A DNA stretch of 64,000 nt from Echria macrotheca (GCA_030411725.1 MU839828.1:2480001-2544000); one strand, 5' to 3'; numbered from the stretch's first letter, positions 32,993 through 45,300 are shown. Numbers and translations are program-made. Notes: a model not told the origin generated them from the letters alone.

Positions 32993-33724
32993 GTTTGCAC
33001 CGTCACCCCCCGAGGTTGTTTTTTTTTTGAAAGTGTCGGCGTTCTGAATGGCCGAAAAGATTCCGAAGGATCGGGGGGGCCGCGGGTTTGCGGGGTGTTG
33101 GGTCGCCGGCAACCTTAAACCGTTTAAACGACGGGACGTAGGCAGCAGCTGCCTGTCATCGAGCGGGAAGGCATGACATCTAAACCGAAGCGGTGCAGGG
33201 ATGCATGTACCTGTTGGAGTCAAGTAGTTTCCCGATTGGATTCTCTTGAAACGATCGTATGTACAAAAGTCATGAAATTTGTTTTCTTGTCTGTCTGACG
33301 ACGGGTCCTGCCGCTGCGAAGATGGGATGGCCTGGAGTTGTTTTCTCGCTGCCAATTGGTCACCGCGGAAACTAAGAAGAATCTCACAGCGCCTGAGGAG
33401 CTGGTCACGTGCCGCGCCGCTCAACTTAACTAAAACGTTAATTTCCACGACAGCGAACCAACGTCAATGATCGGCTTGACCGCCCACTCATATCGGAGGT
33501 TGGAGTTCAGAACTGACGGGCAGAAAATTCGAGAGACAAAAATCCGAGATACGGGCATTGGGGAGGGACTTTTCGATTTTCTCTCTGTGATTTCAAACGA
33601 TTTCGCTTTGAGTGCAGCGTCGTTGCAACGGACAACATTTACGGGGCGGCGGAAAGAGAGTCCGCAAATGCCAAAAAGATAGGAGACGCCAACAAATCCT
33701 TCCTCAAAGTTCAAAGAAGTCACC
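32993..33724. promoter_or_regulatory. Divergent promoter of OB-fold gene and ERG27
   Basis: 732 bp between the two start codons. TCGTATG at 33255-33261, about 465 bp before ERG27, differs by one base from the yeast sterol response core TCGTATA. I see no exact copy. Confidence 0.35.
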
Positions 33725-35195
33725 ATGGCCCCCGCGCCGTGGGAGTCGATCCCCAACAATGAGACGTATTTCATGCTCGTGACCGGGGCAAACAGGTACG
33801 CTGCTACTCTCTACACCTACCAGAAGAAAGACCATGATGATCTAACACCATATCCCCAGCGGCATCGGCTTCGGCATCGGCGAGCGGCTGATGGACGAGT
33901 TCCTCACGACCCGCTCGCTGCACTCGCACATCGTCATCATCCCGACGACCCGGAGCGCGTCCAAGTCGGAAGCCACCGTCCGCGGCCTCCGGAAGCACGC
34001 GATCCAGTTCGCCCAGCGCTCCAAGGTGCTCCGCGCCCGGTCCGGCGGCAGCTATGATCCAAAAGACACGACGCGCCGCGTGCACATCCTCAGCATCCAG
34101 CTCGACCTCTGCAACCTGCTGACGATCCGCGACGCAGCCGACCGCCTGGTCAACGGCACGCTGAGCACCCCCCCGTCTGGGGGGGCAGACGATGACTTCT
34201 TCGTGCCGCTGGTGGACGTGCGCATCCCGCGCCTCGACGCCGTCATCTTCAACGCCGGCATCGGCGGGTGGACGGGCCTCGCGTGGTCCAAGATCCCGTC
34301 CAATTTTTTGTTTCAAGGATTCATCCAGGCGACGACGTGGCCGACCTTCAAGGCGGCGCGCGCCGGCGACATGGTCGCGCCGCTGCCGGGATCGCCAGAA
34401 AAAAAAATGGGCGAGGTGTTTTGTGCCAACCTGTTTGGTCATTACCTGTTCGCGCACCTGCTGCTGCCGCACCTCACGCGGTCGGGTAGGGATCTAGAGC
34501 TGGAACCGGCAAGGATCATCTGGGAGAGCAGCGTCGAGGGCGACTGGCAGTGCCATGTGCTCGACGATTTCCAGGGGACCAAGACGCCCATGGCGTATGA
34601 GAGTTCGAAACGGCTGACGGATGTGCTCTGTCTCACGGCCGGGCTGCCTGCGGCGAAGCCGTCTGTTGAGTCGTTTCTGGGGGTCGATACGACGGGAAAG
34701 GCGAAGAGGGAGAAGACGGTGCCGCCCAAGATTTATCTTACCCATCCGGGCGTGGTGCTGACCACGCTGTTTCCGATCAACGCGTTTATGTTTTTCTGGT
34801 ATCGCGTGGTTTTGTATCTGGCGCGCTGGTTCGGGTCGCCGTGGCATGTTATCACGGCGTATAACGCGGCCGTGGCGCCGGTCTGGGTGGCGCTGCAGGG
34901 GCAGGACGCGCTGGATGCGGCGCATGCGGAACGGTCCAAGTGGGGGTCTGCGAGTGATCGGGTCGGCCGGGCGCTGGTGAAGAAGACCGAGGTTGAGGGG
35001 TGGGGGTGGGAGGGGAAGGTGGTCAAGAAGGGGGAGGAGGAGGAAGGGGTTACGGGTGTTTTGAGACGGGTTGTCGGGAGGAGGGGCGGGGCCGTGGATC
35101 TCACGCCTGAGCGCCTTGTTGAGTTTGAGGCTGTTGGTGCCGAGTGTTGGAAGGAGATGGAGCGGTTGCGGGAGGAGTGGGAGACGAGGATGTGA
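33725..35195 (+). CDS. ERG27: 3-keto-steroid reductase (Erg27 type, SDR family)
   Basis: NADPH-dependent reductase that returns the C-3 ketone to an alcohol during C-4 demethylation of sterols, acting in the ER with Erg25, Erg26 and Erg28. Exons 33725-33795 and 33860-35195 join in frame to give about 468 residues. The intron splits the cofactor loop, which reads TGANSGIGFGIGERL when joined. Other SDR signatures are NAGIGGW, the Ser of IIWESSVEGDW, and the catalytic YESSK (Tyr-x-x-x-Lys). A hydrophobic stretch (PINAFMFFWYRVVLYLARWFG) suggests membrane association. The start has a CACCATGGCC context. It shares a divergent promoter with the OB-fold gene. Confidence 0.91.
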
Positions 35196-35859
35196 TCTGG
35201 TGATGAGGGGTTTGAGGCAGGAAGCGGTAATGGACCTGGGGAGCTTTAATGGACAGGAGCCGAATATCGCAATATACATGTATGGTAAGGGTGATATATA
35301 ATACAATCCGGAACTACGGTCAAGTGGTAATAAATAATAAAATGGAACCTGGATGCTATAATAATCGAATATTTACCTTCCTTAAGTCGGTAAGTATACA
35401 TGCTGTCCTAATAGACAAAGAAGCACAGTACAGCCGAGGGTCTTGGTCAACAAGAATGCTGATGGGGACCGGTTTCTTCCCGGGCACCAAATGGACAGGC
35501 GATGGTCACGTTGAGCAGAATCAACGGTTCAAAGTAAGTAAGCCACGTAGAGAACAACGGATTCACGATTAATGTGGTACTCGCAGTTCCTCCAAAGCTT
35601 GTTTGTTCGGGTTATATTGCCCAAGGAGACAGAAAAACAAGAAAAATAGTAGAGGAGGTAGACTCGTCAGCTCAGACAGCCCTTACATACAGGTACCGCA
35701 GCCTTCCACCTCGTAAATACATACATACCGACGACATTACGGACATGGCAGATGCCGAATATAATCCACCGGGATATCAAAACTCCAAGTCCCACAACGC
35801 CTCATCTCAACAAGACCACCAACATACAAAATATACACGACATACATACAATAAACAAA
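35196..35859. other. Convergent spacer between ERG27 and the MFS gene
   Basis: 664 bp, AT-rich, holding the 3' flanks of the two genes. No gene seen. Confidence 0.5.
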
Positions 35860-37857
35860 TCATGAACTCCCCGACAACTCATCCGACCGCACCCTCCTCA
35901 ACCTCAACTTCTCCCCCCTCCCAAACAGCCCCAAACACAACGGCAACGGCACCGCCGCGAGCGCCACGACCGCCGTAAAAATCAACGCCCGCTTCATATT
36001 AAACGGCGGATCCCCTCCAGCCCCATCCCTCAGCGCGCCGGAGATAATCACAAACACACCCCCCAAAACCTGGCCCCCGCCCCAGGCGAGCGTCGACGTA
36101 ACCTCGGGAGATACAGGATGCGTCAGCTCGACCAAAAACTCAACAGCCACAGGAACAAGACTAAACGAAGCAGCGCCGAGAAAGGCCATGGCCACGTACG
36201 GCCCCGCCACGCCGCCCGACGGCTTTGTCTCGGGCATCCAGATGAACACGAGCAGCGACAGACCGATAATCGGCACGGCGATGCGGACGGTCAGCAAGAA
36301 CGCCTTGGTGCGGTCGATGATGGGCGACGTGACGGCCGACGTGACCAGGCCGACGACGATCAGCAGCGCGCCGGCGATGCCGGATTCTTCTTCGGTGTAC
36401 CCATAAGGCGCCATGATCTGGTTGAGCAGCGAGGAGACCGAGTTGAAGCAGCCGACGTAGACGGCGAAGGGGATGAAGAGGAGCCAGAACTCGAGGTGGG
36501 TGAATAACACGGAGGCCGAGGCGCGGAGGGTCATCTTGGGCGTGACGGAGGAGGGGGCCACGGGGGTGGGTGGTTTGGCGGGGATGAAGAAGGAGGGGAG
36601 GGCGCAGACTGTGGACTTTTTTTTGTTGGAGGTTGTATTAGTAGTGGTTATAACGGCAGAAGAGGGAGGAGGGAGGAGGGAGGAAAAACAAAAACACTTA
36701 CAATGATGGACACGTACAACACCATCGACGACACATCGCCCGGCTGCGACACCCAAAACGGCACAATCAGCTGCCCCAGCGCGGCGCCGAACGGGTTGGC
36801 CAGCGACGTCAGCGCCGTGGCGGCCACGCGGCCCCGGTTCGTGAACCACAGGTCCGAGTAGCGCGTCGGCGCGGCGAGCACGAACGGCTGTGCGAGGCCG
36901 CAGAGGATCTGGCCGAACATGACGACGCCAAAAATCCCCCCGTCGGACGAGTGCGCGCCCGCGTACCGGATCCAGTTCCCGGCCAGGACCAGGGCGGCCG
37001 AGGTCATGATGGACAGCTTCGGGCCGAGGTGGAGCACGTAGATGACGACGGGCGTGATGAAGGTGAAGGCGAACATGAAGGCCGTGCTGAGCCAGTTGAT
37101 GGTCGTCTCGTCCGTGTTGAAGTAGCGCGCCGCGTTGGAGGCGACCGGGGAGAAGGTGAGCCACTATTTTTGGTTTGTCAGTCATCTATCTGTCTAGCAT
37201 TCTTGGGAGGAGGTATAACTCGGGCGGCCGGCCGACGACGACGACCCCTTCCGGAGTCGGGTCCTCCGAGTCCGAGTCTGACGCCGACGGGGAGGGGGGG
37301 GGGGGAACCCGGTTCGACCATTCGGCCGGGCTGCCGGGCGGACGGGCAGTGACTAAACTTACATCCCAGCTGACAATAATATTCAGCAGCGTCAGCTGAA
37401 TCAGCCCGAACCACCTCCTCTTGTAAACCTTGTAGTCCCCTCCTGCCGGCGCCGCTATTCCGTCCTCGCCGCCGATCCGCACCGGGGTCGCACCGTCCAC
37501 CGTGGGGATATGGCGGGGCACACCCCCGCCGCCGCCGCCGCCGGCGCTCGAACTCGTCGTCTCGCCCAGCTCAATCGTGACGACCTCGTCGGCCGAGTCG
37601 CGACCCCTCCCCGACAACGCATCCCTTGTTCCTGCCCCGACCATCTTTTTCTCGTCGCGGAGTTGCTGCCAACCGGCGCCTGCTGGTGGTGACCCGCCTC
37701 CCCCACCGCGACTCCCCACCATGGTGATGTTGTTGCTTTTGCTGTCGTCGTCGCTCGTCTTCTTCTTCTCGTCAATCGCATGCGCGCTTGTCGTTTGTGG
37801 CGTTGTTGTTGTCGCCGTAGTAGTAGTCGTCCTCCCACTTTGTTTGTCCGTTTTCAT
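35860..37857 (-). CDS. MFS transporter, FLVCR/DIRC2-like
   Basis: Exons 37857-37363, 37163-36702 and 36615-35860 join in phase 0 to give about 570 residues (525 if started at 37722, in a good CACCATGGTG-type context). The N-terminal about 140 residues are low-complexity (Thr-, Gly- and Ser-rich, poly-Gly run) and cytosolic. YKVYKRRWFGLIQLTLLNII then opens the first span. TINWLSTAFMFAFTFITPVVIYVL, GNWIRYAGA and SLANPFGAALGQLIVPF are typical of the FLVCR group of the major facilitator superfamily, which carry haem, choline or other small molecules in animals. The C-terminal half has six more spans (LEFWLLFIPFAVYVGCFNSV onward). The fungal substrate is unknown. Intron 2 has a perfect CTACTAATAC-type branch site; intron 1 carries a 12-base G run on the plus strand. 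Confidence 0.9.
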
Positions 37858-40036
37858 TTCCTAGTAGAAAAAAAGGAAAGAGAAGGAAAAGGACCCCTTT
37901 TTTGGTCCCTTAGTGACACCGCGGCGCGCGCGCGCGCGACCCCGAGCAAGATTTCGGGGCTTGCGACGTTGGCGTAGCGGCTGACACTTTTTGCGCCGCT
38001 TTTTCCGCCGTCGCGGTCGGGTGAAATCTCCCAGCAAGAGAGAGTGGGAGAAAGAGTTCTTCCCTTTCGCGAACTCGCGGGACGGTTGTGCTGGCTTGCT
38101 GCTGTGCTGCAGGGTCCTCCCCTGTTTCACTATGACCAAAAAACCTGGGGAGAATTCAGGTACCCGATCGTAATTCCAACGGTGCGATGTACAAGAAATC
38201 TAGACCACACGGGAGTGAATGATGTTTGACAAGCAGGACATGATGGGATACGCATCCACTGCGCGTTGAGATTAAGCTTCCCTCGCCCAGTCTCCGCTCT
38301 GTCCTTTTCCCCCCTCTTGTCCTTTTCTTGGTAGCTAGTCCGCGTTGGTACAATCTGATAACCCGTCGTTGCTGTCGCGTACCCTGTACCGTCGCAATCT
38401 TGGGGCAGCTACATGTAACTAACCCTCGATAGGCGAAGGTGTGTTACCATCCCCGACTCGAATAGGCGACAGGCGCGGGCACGCGGGGTAATGGCCAGTA
38501 ACCAGACAGGTATTTATCAAATGAGAACTCTGGTTTCCTAACCTACACCGGCGCAGGTTTCCATATCGAGTTACCGTTTCCTTTTTGTTGGAAAGGAGGG
38601 GTGTAGTGTGATCACCTGCGATCGATCGAGATAAAGTAATTGTCCAGATGATGGCCCCGTGATCCCTTTCCACGATCTGTCCTTCAATGGTTCATTACAT
38701 AACCTGCTGCAGCAGTCCAGTAGTTGATGTGATGGTTGTCGCATGTCACGTCCAAGACTCTGTTGTATGAAGTTTTGAAAGTAAAGACAAACAAAAAGAT
38801 TGGCTCATCAAGGACTGAAGTGAACGTCAACCAATCGAGCGCCGCCTCATAAAAACTCGGAATGAGCACCCGACAAAACCTCCCAATGAGATCCCGCCTC
38901 GCCACATCTCGATTTTGACAGGGCCTCGAAAGAAAAAGCCACGGGGTCTTTTTCCCGAGCTAAGCAACGACACGCAGTCTTCGGCGCTTTTCCTCCAGCA
39001 GCAATGGCGGTAGCCGGCAGGAGCAGCAGCGGCTCCAAGCACCCGGCAGCCGAAGACTGTGAGAGTGAGACGGGAGGCGGCAGGCGGCAGGAGAAAGAGG
39101 CCTAGATGCGGAGGCGAAACGCGGCGGCGGCGACGGTAGCGGTTGGTTGGTCCCGGTCCCTCGGGTCCCGTCCCCCCTCGTCCGCCTCGTCTCCCGATCT
39201 CCAGAGCGGTGAGAAACAGATATGCGCCCGGGGAACATAGCATGCAGAGCTAAGCAAGGAATTGGCCACTCTTTTCTCTTGAAACCGGCTGTTGCCTCCC
39301 TCTCTAGACCCCTTTTGTCTAGACGATGATTTGAATCCGGGGTTGATGGGATACCTGAGAAAGAAGTCGCCCCGCGAATCATCTCGATCTCGGATTCGGA
39401 CTCGGGCGGCGCACACGCTCACCGCTTTACCAATATAGCACTTCGAAAACTTGATAATGATCGGTGATCATGATCTCTCTGCCGTCCTAGCCGGGACAGA
39501 CAGGAGTCCTGTTCAGCTGGGGCCGTATCCCGCATACCGTCTTCAGCTGAAAAACATTCACCGCCAACATCACATCGCTCGGGTGACACAGCAGCTGGTC
39601 TCGCCACGCCGAACCGACAACCAAAAACAAACATTCTAAACAAGAGGAGTCTATCATGTTTCGTCTTCACAATAATGCAGTGGGGGGTGTATGATACAAC
39701 AGGCCAGGATCGGTCGTCAAGCGTACAGTCGCCTGAAAAGATACCCCCAACCAGCCAATAAACAATCATACAGCCCGTCTCTCCCTTCCCCTATTCTTGT
39801 CGCCCTCTCGAGATGACCTATGCGTTTTCCGATCCACAGAGTCGACAAGCTAGCTCGCATCCTCGGTTATTACGTGCGCCGCATGTCATGTACGTATCGT
39901 CGGTTCCATCAAACCGTATGCGCGCCATACCGGTTTTTTCGGCCGTCGAGTTCAGCTCGGGCTAACTAGGTGTCGAAAAGCAAGAATCGGATATGCACAG
40001 ATCGCTCGGAAGACGACCCCGGCCCCAGATCATAAC
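37858..40036. other. 2.2-kb gene-free region between the MFS gene and QCR6
   Basis: No frame with family features. It contains a CG dinucleotide microsatellite (about 37921-37938) just upstream of the MFS start and a perfect 7-bp inverted repeat at 39303-39323. The right end is the QCR6 3' flank. Confidence 0.5.
39303..39323. repeat. Perfect 7-bp inverted repeat
   Basis: TCTAGAC, a 7-nt spacer (CCCCTTT region, pyrimidine-only), then GTCTAGA. It could form a small hairpin in RNA from either strand. Function unknown. Confidence 0.7.
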
Positions 40037-40783
40037 TTATTTGAGCGCGGACCAGAGCTTGGGGGCGGCGCACTGGGTAGCGCAGTGGGCGAGGTGGAAA
40101 ACTATCCAAGGCCAGTCAGTCATTGTCTCCGCCGCGGTCATTCTCCATGCAGCCTGTCGTTCCCGCGGAGAAGAGATGGGTGAAACAAAAAGACCTACAC
40201 TCCTCAACGCAGTCCTCCTTGGCACCACCTTCCGCCGACGCAGCCGTCACGCGGTCGACGCACTCGTCAAAGTGATGCTTGACAGGGGCGCACTGCTTGG
40301 ACTCGCGGCACTCTGTTGACCAGTCAGCCAAACCGTATTCCTCTTCTTCCCGTGATATGCCGTGATCCGTGGGCCAATTGCGTGCGCAAAACTCACCCTC
40401 CTCCAGCTTCTCCTTGGGATCAACAATCTCCTCCTCATCATCCTCCTCATCCTCGTCCTCGTCCTCTCCCTCCTCCTCCTCAGCACCCTCCTCCTCCTCG
40501 GCGGGCTCCTCGGCGGACTCGCTTTCGGTGGCGTCTTCTTCCTTGGTAGACTCGGTGGTGGTCTCCTCCTATTGTAACCCAAAAATGTCAGCCGAGTTCC
40601 CCATTGGATCCCAAATCCCATCCAACCATGCTTCCCAACCATGTTGTACTCGTCGTTTTCTGTAGTGTAGAAAAAAACCCCGCAAAAACATACCGTCGAC
40701 TCAGCAGCCGGCGCCTCCGCCTCGGCCGTCGCCCACGGCGTCGCGGCCTCGACGAGGTCCGTCAGAGTATCCCAGAATCCCAT
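40037..40783 (-). CDS. QCR6: Cytochrome b-c1 complex subunit 6 (hinge protein, Qcr6)
   Basis: Acidic small subunit of respiratory complex III on the intermembrane-space side, helping cytochrome c1 meet cytochrome c. Exons 40783-40694, 40568-40397, 40312-40199 and 40101-40037 join in frame to give about 146 residues. The N-terminal MGFWDTLTDLVEAA and a long Glu/Asp tract (residues about 40-80, with DEDEDEEDDEEE) are typical of fungal Qcr6. The C-terminal part carries the paired cysteines CRESKQC, HHFDEC, EDCVEE and HCATQC, which form the disulfide hairpin, and ends KLWSALK. The last intron splits a Phe codon in EEFFHLAHC. Three CCAAT boxes lie 165-194 bp upstream. Confidence 0.95.
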
Positions 40784-41468
40784 GGTGGGCGAATTGGTTC
40801 GTGCGACGGGGAGAAAAAGGACGGAGGGGGAGCTCAATTGAGCACGACACAGACAAGCAGAAAGCTGGTGGACTGAGGCTTTGTTGCCGCGACGTTGGAG
40901 CTTTCGGTAGCAAAAATCGGGGAACTGGAGAAAATCGTCCGGGCACACCAATTGCGCGATTTTGATTGGTGCCAATCCCAGCCCGCCCAAGCTTCCGAGC
41001 TGCCAGCCCCAACCTCGTCTTCGCCGGCTCGTTCCGTAGAAATCACGTGTTTTCACCCACATCGATATTTTCTCGGTTCAGCTCATCTCTTCAATAGGTT
41101 TGTTTCCACAAGTCATCTCACACTGGCACGCACTCTCCCGTCCATCACCGCACTCTAAATGTCATGAGAAATATCGAAATCCTTTGATTCAGTCTTATCA
41201 GAATCGGCCGAGTGTAACGAGACCACAAATCCAAACCATGCGACATGTAAACAACGCCATCCAACGGAACCGAAAATCAAGAGCCACTAGACCCATCAGA
41301 GAAAAACAATCCCGCCCGCTCCCTAATCATATCCCGATAGAGACGAGCATCGAAAGTGCGGTGTAAGAGCTACCTAGAATAACCGTCCGTCTATCAACCA
41401 CAAGTCCAATGGCATCCCAGCTCGGAAGCGACCGCCTGGCCCATCGCATCCAATCAAAGCCGTCCCCG
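40784..41468. other. Intergenic region upstream of QCR6
   Basis: 685 bp between the QCR6 start and the stop codon of the WBP2-like gene. It holds the CCAAT cluster at 40948-40977. No gene seen. Confidence 0.5.
40948..40977 (-). promoter_or_regulatory. CCAAT-box cluster of QCR6
   Basis: Three CCAAT pentamers within 30 bp: CCAATT at 40948-40953, and the facing pair GATTGG at 40964-40969 and CCAATC at 40972-40977. They lie 165-194 bp upstream of the QCR6 start. The HAP/CCAAT-binding complex is a known activator of respiratory genes in fungi, so this is a likely control site. Confidence 0.6.
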
Positions 41469-42308
41469 TCAATGCCGTTCAGCTTCGTCGCGCATCCGTT
41501 GCTCATACTGCATGGCAACTGCTTGCGTCTGGGCCTCGAGGTAGTCGGGCGGAGGCTCATCGGGAGCAGGCTGTGGTGGCTGGTTTTCATCAGCCACAGC
41601 CTGTTGAGTGTCGCCCGTGCTTCCCCCGGGCCCGGGACCGCCGGACGATGAGCCGGCAGCGTCCGGGTCATATGGCGGTGGGGGCTCAAAGTTCTGGCCC
41701 GGGACCATGCCAAGCTCTTGGGCGTGGTGTAAGCGCTCCTTCAGCCACTCAAACTTGGACTGGAAGTCGCTATGACCGCCATCCTTGAAGGTAAACTTGA
41801 CATCGATCCGGGGAATATTCATGGGGATTCCGCCCCCGGCGACCGGCCTGACGACACCGCCCCAGCTCCAAGGACCGATCCAGGACGACTGCACATGCGT
41901 GTCGCTGAAATTTAGCACGGGGGAGAAGAACGACTTGAGCTGCTCGCTGGGTATAGCCGGCAAGTATATCACCTAGATTCGTAGACACGGGGTGGTAAGC
42001 TAGGACTCGGACGACCTCGGACCCCAGGCGGGAGGGGGGCCCTCGGGATTCATGGTGCTTACTCTCTCGTTGGTGATGTAGACGATGCCGTCACCGCACT
42101 TGATTGAAAAGGGCTCGGCGACCTGCAGCTCTTTTGGTGTTGATACTTCCAAGGCTACCCGGGGCCGCGAAGTAAAGAGGATCTTTTCGCCGGGAATGGG
42201 CACAATCTTGCCATCCCGCGTCAACATAACCCAGCTATCCTCATCATTAGTCCGGGCGTACTGGGCCATGGTCCATCGGCTCTGCTCGGCCAAGAACTGG
42301 TCCGCCAT
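41469..42308 (-). CDS. WW-domain-binding protein 2-like GRAM protein
   Basis: Exons 42308-42063 and 41972-41469 join in phase 0 to give about 249 residues. Residues about 30-150 read like the GRAM/PH-like domain of WBP2 proteins (EKILFTSRPRVALEV, IKCGDGIVYITNERV at the splice, IYLPAIPSEQLKSFFSPVLN, SSWIGPWSWGGVV). The C-terminal part is Pro/Gln-rich and disordered, with PPPPYDPDAA and PPPDYLEAQTQ; PPPPY is a PY motif that WW domains, for example of Rsp5-type ubiquitin ligases, bind. In animals WBP2 is a transcriptional co-activator; the fungal role is not established. The start is the ATG opening MADQFLAEQSRWTM. Confidence 0.9.
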
Positions 42309-45300
42309 GATGGCTCGATGCGCACAGGGTATCGGACGAGGTGATGTGGGGGGCCCGTGTCTCAGGAGCACAAAGGATCAGGTAAGGGGGGGAGGGGGTT
42401 GAGCGCGGCGCATGGAGGAGGCGTCATGGACGAGGGAGGGGCGGGTGCATGGGAAAACCAGACGGGCAGAAGAGAGGGCTTGACGGGGGGACAAAGGGCA
42501 GAGACACTCACTTTATTGACATTATGAGGCCAAGTGGGTGGCCAGCCTGCAGGATGGGCTGGCAGACAGAGTGTGGTTATGTCCCGCACGTCAGGGAAAG
42601 CTTCGACGGAGCTTCTGGATTCGCTGCCCACTAGCACAAAGCAGGGTCGCAGGGTTCAGACCGTAGCGGCACCGCGAGGGAGGGGGGGGTGGGTGAGCAG
42701 CCAGTTCGTCCGTCGCCGCGTCCGCTTGCTTGCAAGTAACAGCCGAGATCTGGCAGGCTGTCCCCGGGGAGGGAGTGAGCAGCGCCAACACCCCAGCAGC
42801 TGCAACCACGGGGGAGGCGGCTTTTGGGAGAGTGCCGACACAGCTGCTGCCTTCCTCGTGAGAGAGTCTGACAATCCCGCGGGTGGACCGAGGACTTGCC
42901 CGGCAGCTTTTCGGTGGCGGCGACCTGGGTACCTGGAGTATGTTTCCTTTTTCAGCCCACAGAGCTGGGGATAGCGAATCCACCCGACGTGGGTAGCTAG
43001 AGTAGGCAGGCACCGCAGGTTGGTAGGTTGGCGGGCTGGCACAAACGGTCGGCTGCGGGAAGGGAGAGGTCTGCTTGCGGCCGTGTGACGCCCGACAGCC
43101 TGGACTGGAGCGAGGTAGCTAGCTGAGTTAGATGCCAGCGCGACGTGCTGGTTGTGCAAAGACAAAGCCAGGGGCGAGGAGGCCCAGACCGGCTCAACAC
43201 CGGGAGTCCGGATTTGAGAAGCGGTCGCTGCGTGGGAGGCGGGAGGCGGGAGGCGGAACCTACTAACCTGACTGTGTGTCCTCGTCGTAGCAGTCTATGC
43301 ACTGTGGAGTGCCCGCAAATTGTGCTCTCTCAACACGTCCAGCTTGCCGTCCGCCCACGCCGCAGCGCCGTCAGTGAGCAGTCCTCCACGGGTAGAGTGC
43401 CCCGAGCAAGCGCAGCGGGCGTGCTGCGCGGGTGAGTACAGTGTACGTGTGGCTGTCGGAAATAGGAGCTGGGAGGCGATGAGCTCTCGCTCACTCAGTC
43501 AAAGGACTCGGCGGAGGGCGTGGAGGGGTACCGGGTTGGTGGTGGAGGGGTAGGGGGGGGAACAGATGCAAGGCGTGGCTTGGGTTGAAACGGAAGTTTG
43601 GGAGCCAATGGCGGGGGGTAGTGGGCCGGTGGGTGGAGCCGTTGAGCTGCCCTCTGAGAGCGATCCTGTGGGAAGCCCTGATAGGAAAGCCCTGGTACCG
43701 AGAAACATATCTTGGCCGACCACTTTCACCACACTGCATCGCCAGAACCACAACCTACCATGGAGCTGGCCGTTTCTGGCCCGCCGCTCGCAATTCCGGG
43801 CTGCCACGCCCCGACGAGTCCTCGGTGCGCATTGCTGGCTGCCCCGGGTGCTACTGCCACCAGCTGCGACTTCCATGCTTCGTGTGCATTGCGTGTACCC
43901 GTGACTGGCTCTTTCCCGACACTGCGAGGGTCTTGCTTCAGCTACTCCTCCACTGCCCTCGCTCTCTCATGTCCCGTTTCCCTGTTCCTGCCACCATCGG
44001 CAGCAGAGCAGCAGAACAGCAGCACAAGCAGCGACGCCGCCATCAGCATCAGCAAGCAGCACGTCGGCAGAGCTCCTACTCCAGCATGCACGAGCAAGAC
44101 GGTCGCCCAATCACAGCCACATGGGCAGCTAACACGTTTGGCCCAAACAGGAACCACTCTGGCAACGCCAACCGATGGACGCCGAGACCGGTGTGCAAGG
44201 ACAACGAGAAGCTAGGGAACAGACGACAGGAACGCATCTCTGTCCTGACGCAGATGTGTTGTACTGGCTACCCGTGTCCCAACAACTGTCAGCCTCGTTC
44301 GAACGCATTGGGGGAAATGATGTCAGCCACGGCTACCCGCATCTCGGATCGTCTCGAGATCGTCTTCCGGGTGCCGGCTCCGTCCAGCGCAATTGCCAGG
44401 AAGTCCTTCCGGCTACTGGCAGCTACTCCGTTGGTTGCGTATATCCGGACTTGTGGCGTTCTGTACACTCGACGATCCAGGGGGAGGCGAGAATCGCAAC
44501 GCGCCAAGCGGCTAGGTCGTTAGCATCCAGCCCAGCGAACCGTAGTGCGACCCCGACATGCCGACTGACTTCCCTCAGGGAAGAGGTGCCGTCGTTGAGG
44601 TGGGCGAGCCGTCACTTCACCGAACGCCGAACGGGGTTTGGGCACGAGGCACCACGCAGAGCTCTTTCCCGAAGCATCCAGGCCTCTCTAGACCAACCGC
44701 AATCCTCACCGCCCGTTAGTTACTCGGTGCCTCGGCGGCACAGCTCCCAGCTTGCCAGACTTGCCAGACAAGCTGGGCAAGCCGGCGGAAATGCCATATA
44801 TGCCTAACATCGGCGAGACCTATGTTCGGTCGCTCCAACTTTTCGGCCAGTGGGGCGAGGGCATGTCTGGGGTCCCTGTGTGGCTTCAAGCCATCCTTCT
44901 ACCCCATCCCATACCCTTGCGCAGTTCCGCGGGCTTGGAGTTGGCACTTGCGCTGGACTAGGGGAGCCCGGAGAGGCAGGGCGAGCTTGTTGGGTCGTCC
45001 ATCGCCGTGCCCGTCCAAGCCATTGAAGCCACGGCGGTCTCACAGCAGGTCGTGCCGAGGCGCTGGAAATAAGGTCCGCCACTTCTTCGGGTTGGGATTC
45101 CACCGCCGTGCCGCTGGGAGCAAATAACTGCCCCGGCTTCTTTACCCCAGTTCGGCCAAGACGTCTTGAAGTACCGCGCCGTAGTCCAGCCTTCGCCGTG
45201 CCGATGAGGTGGGAGGACTGTCTTGCTGAGCATGAGACATTGCCGGCCCGACATCGAGCTGGCAACTCCTTATAGCCGTGCCTCGTTCAGACCTGGTTCC

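Noticed and set aside
32992..33448. N-terminal extension of the OB-fold gene
   Set aside because: The added about 150 residues are Arg/Pro/Ser-rich without conservation-like features; the internal ATG at 32992 gives a better N-terminus.
39303..39445. Possible tRNA with TTGGTAAAGCGG and GGATTCAAATC words (minus strand)
   Set aside because: Neither candidate T arm pairs and the spacing does not fit one cloverleaf.
43585..44523. 312-residue open frame in the gene-free block
   Set aside because: Ser/Arg/Gln-rich, no domain, no support from splice signals; likely chance in GC-rich DNA.
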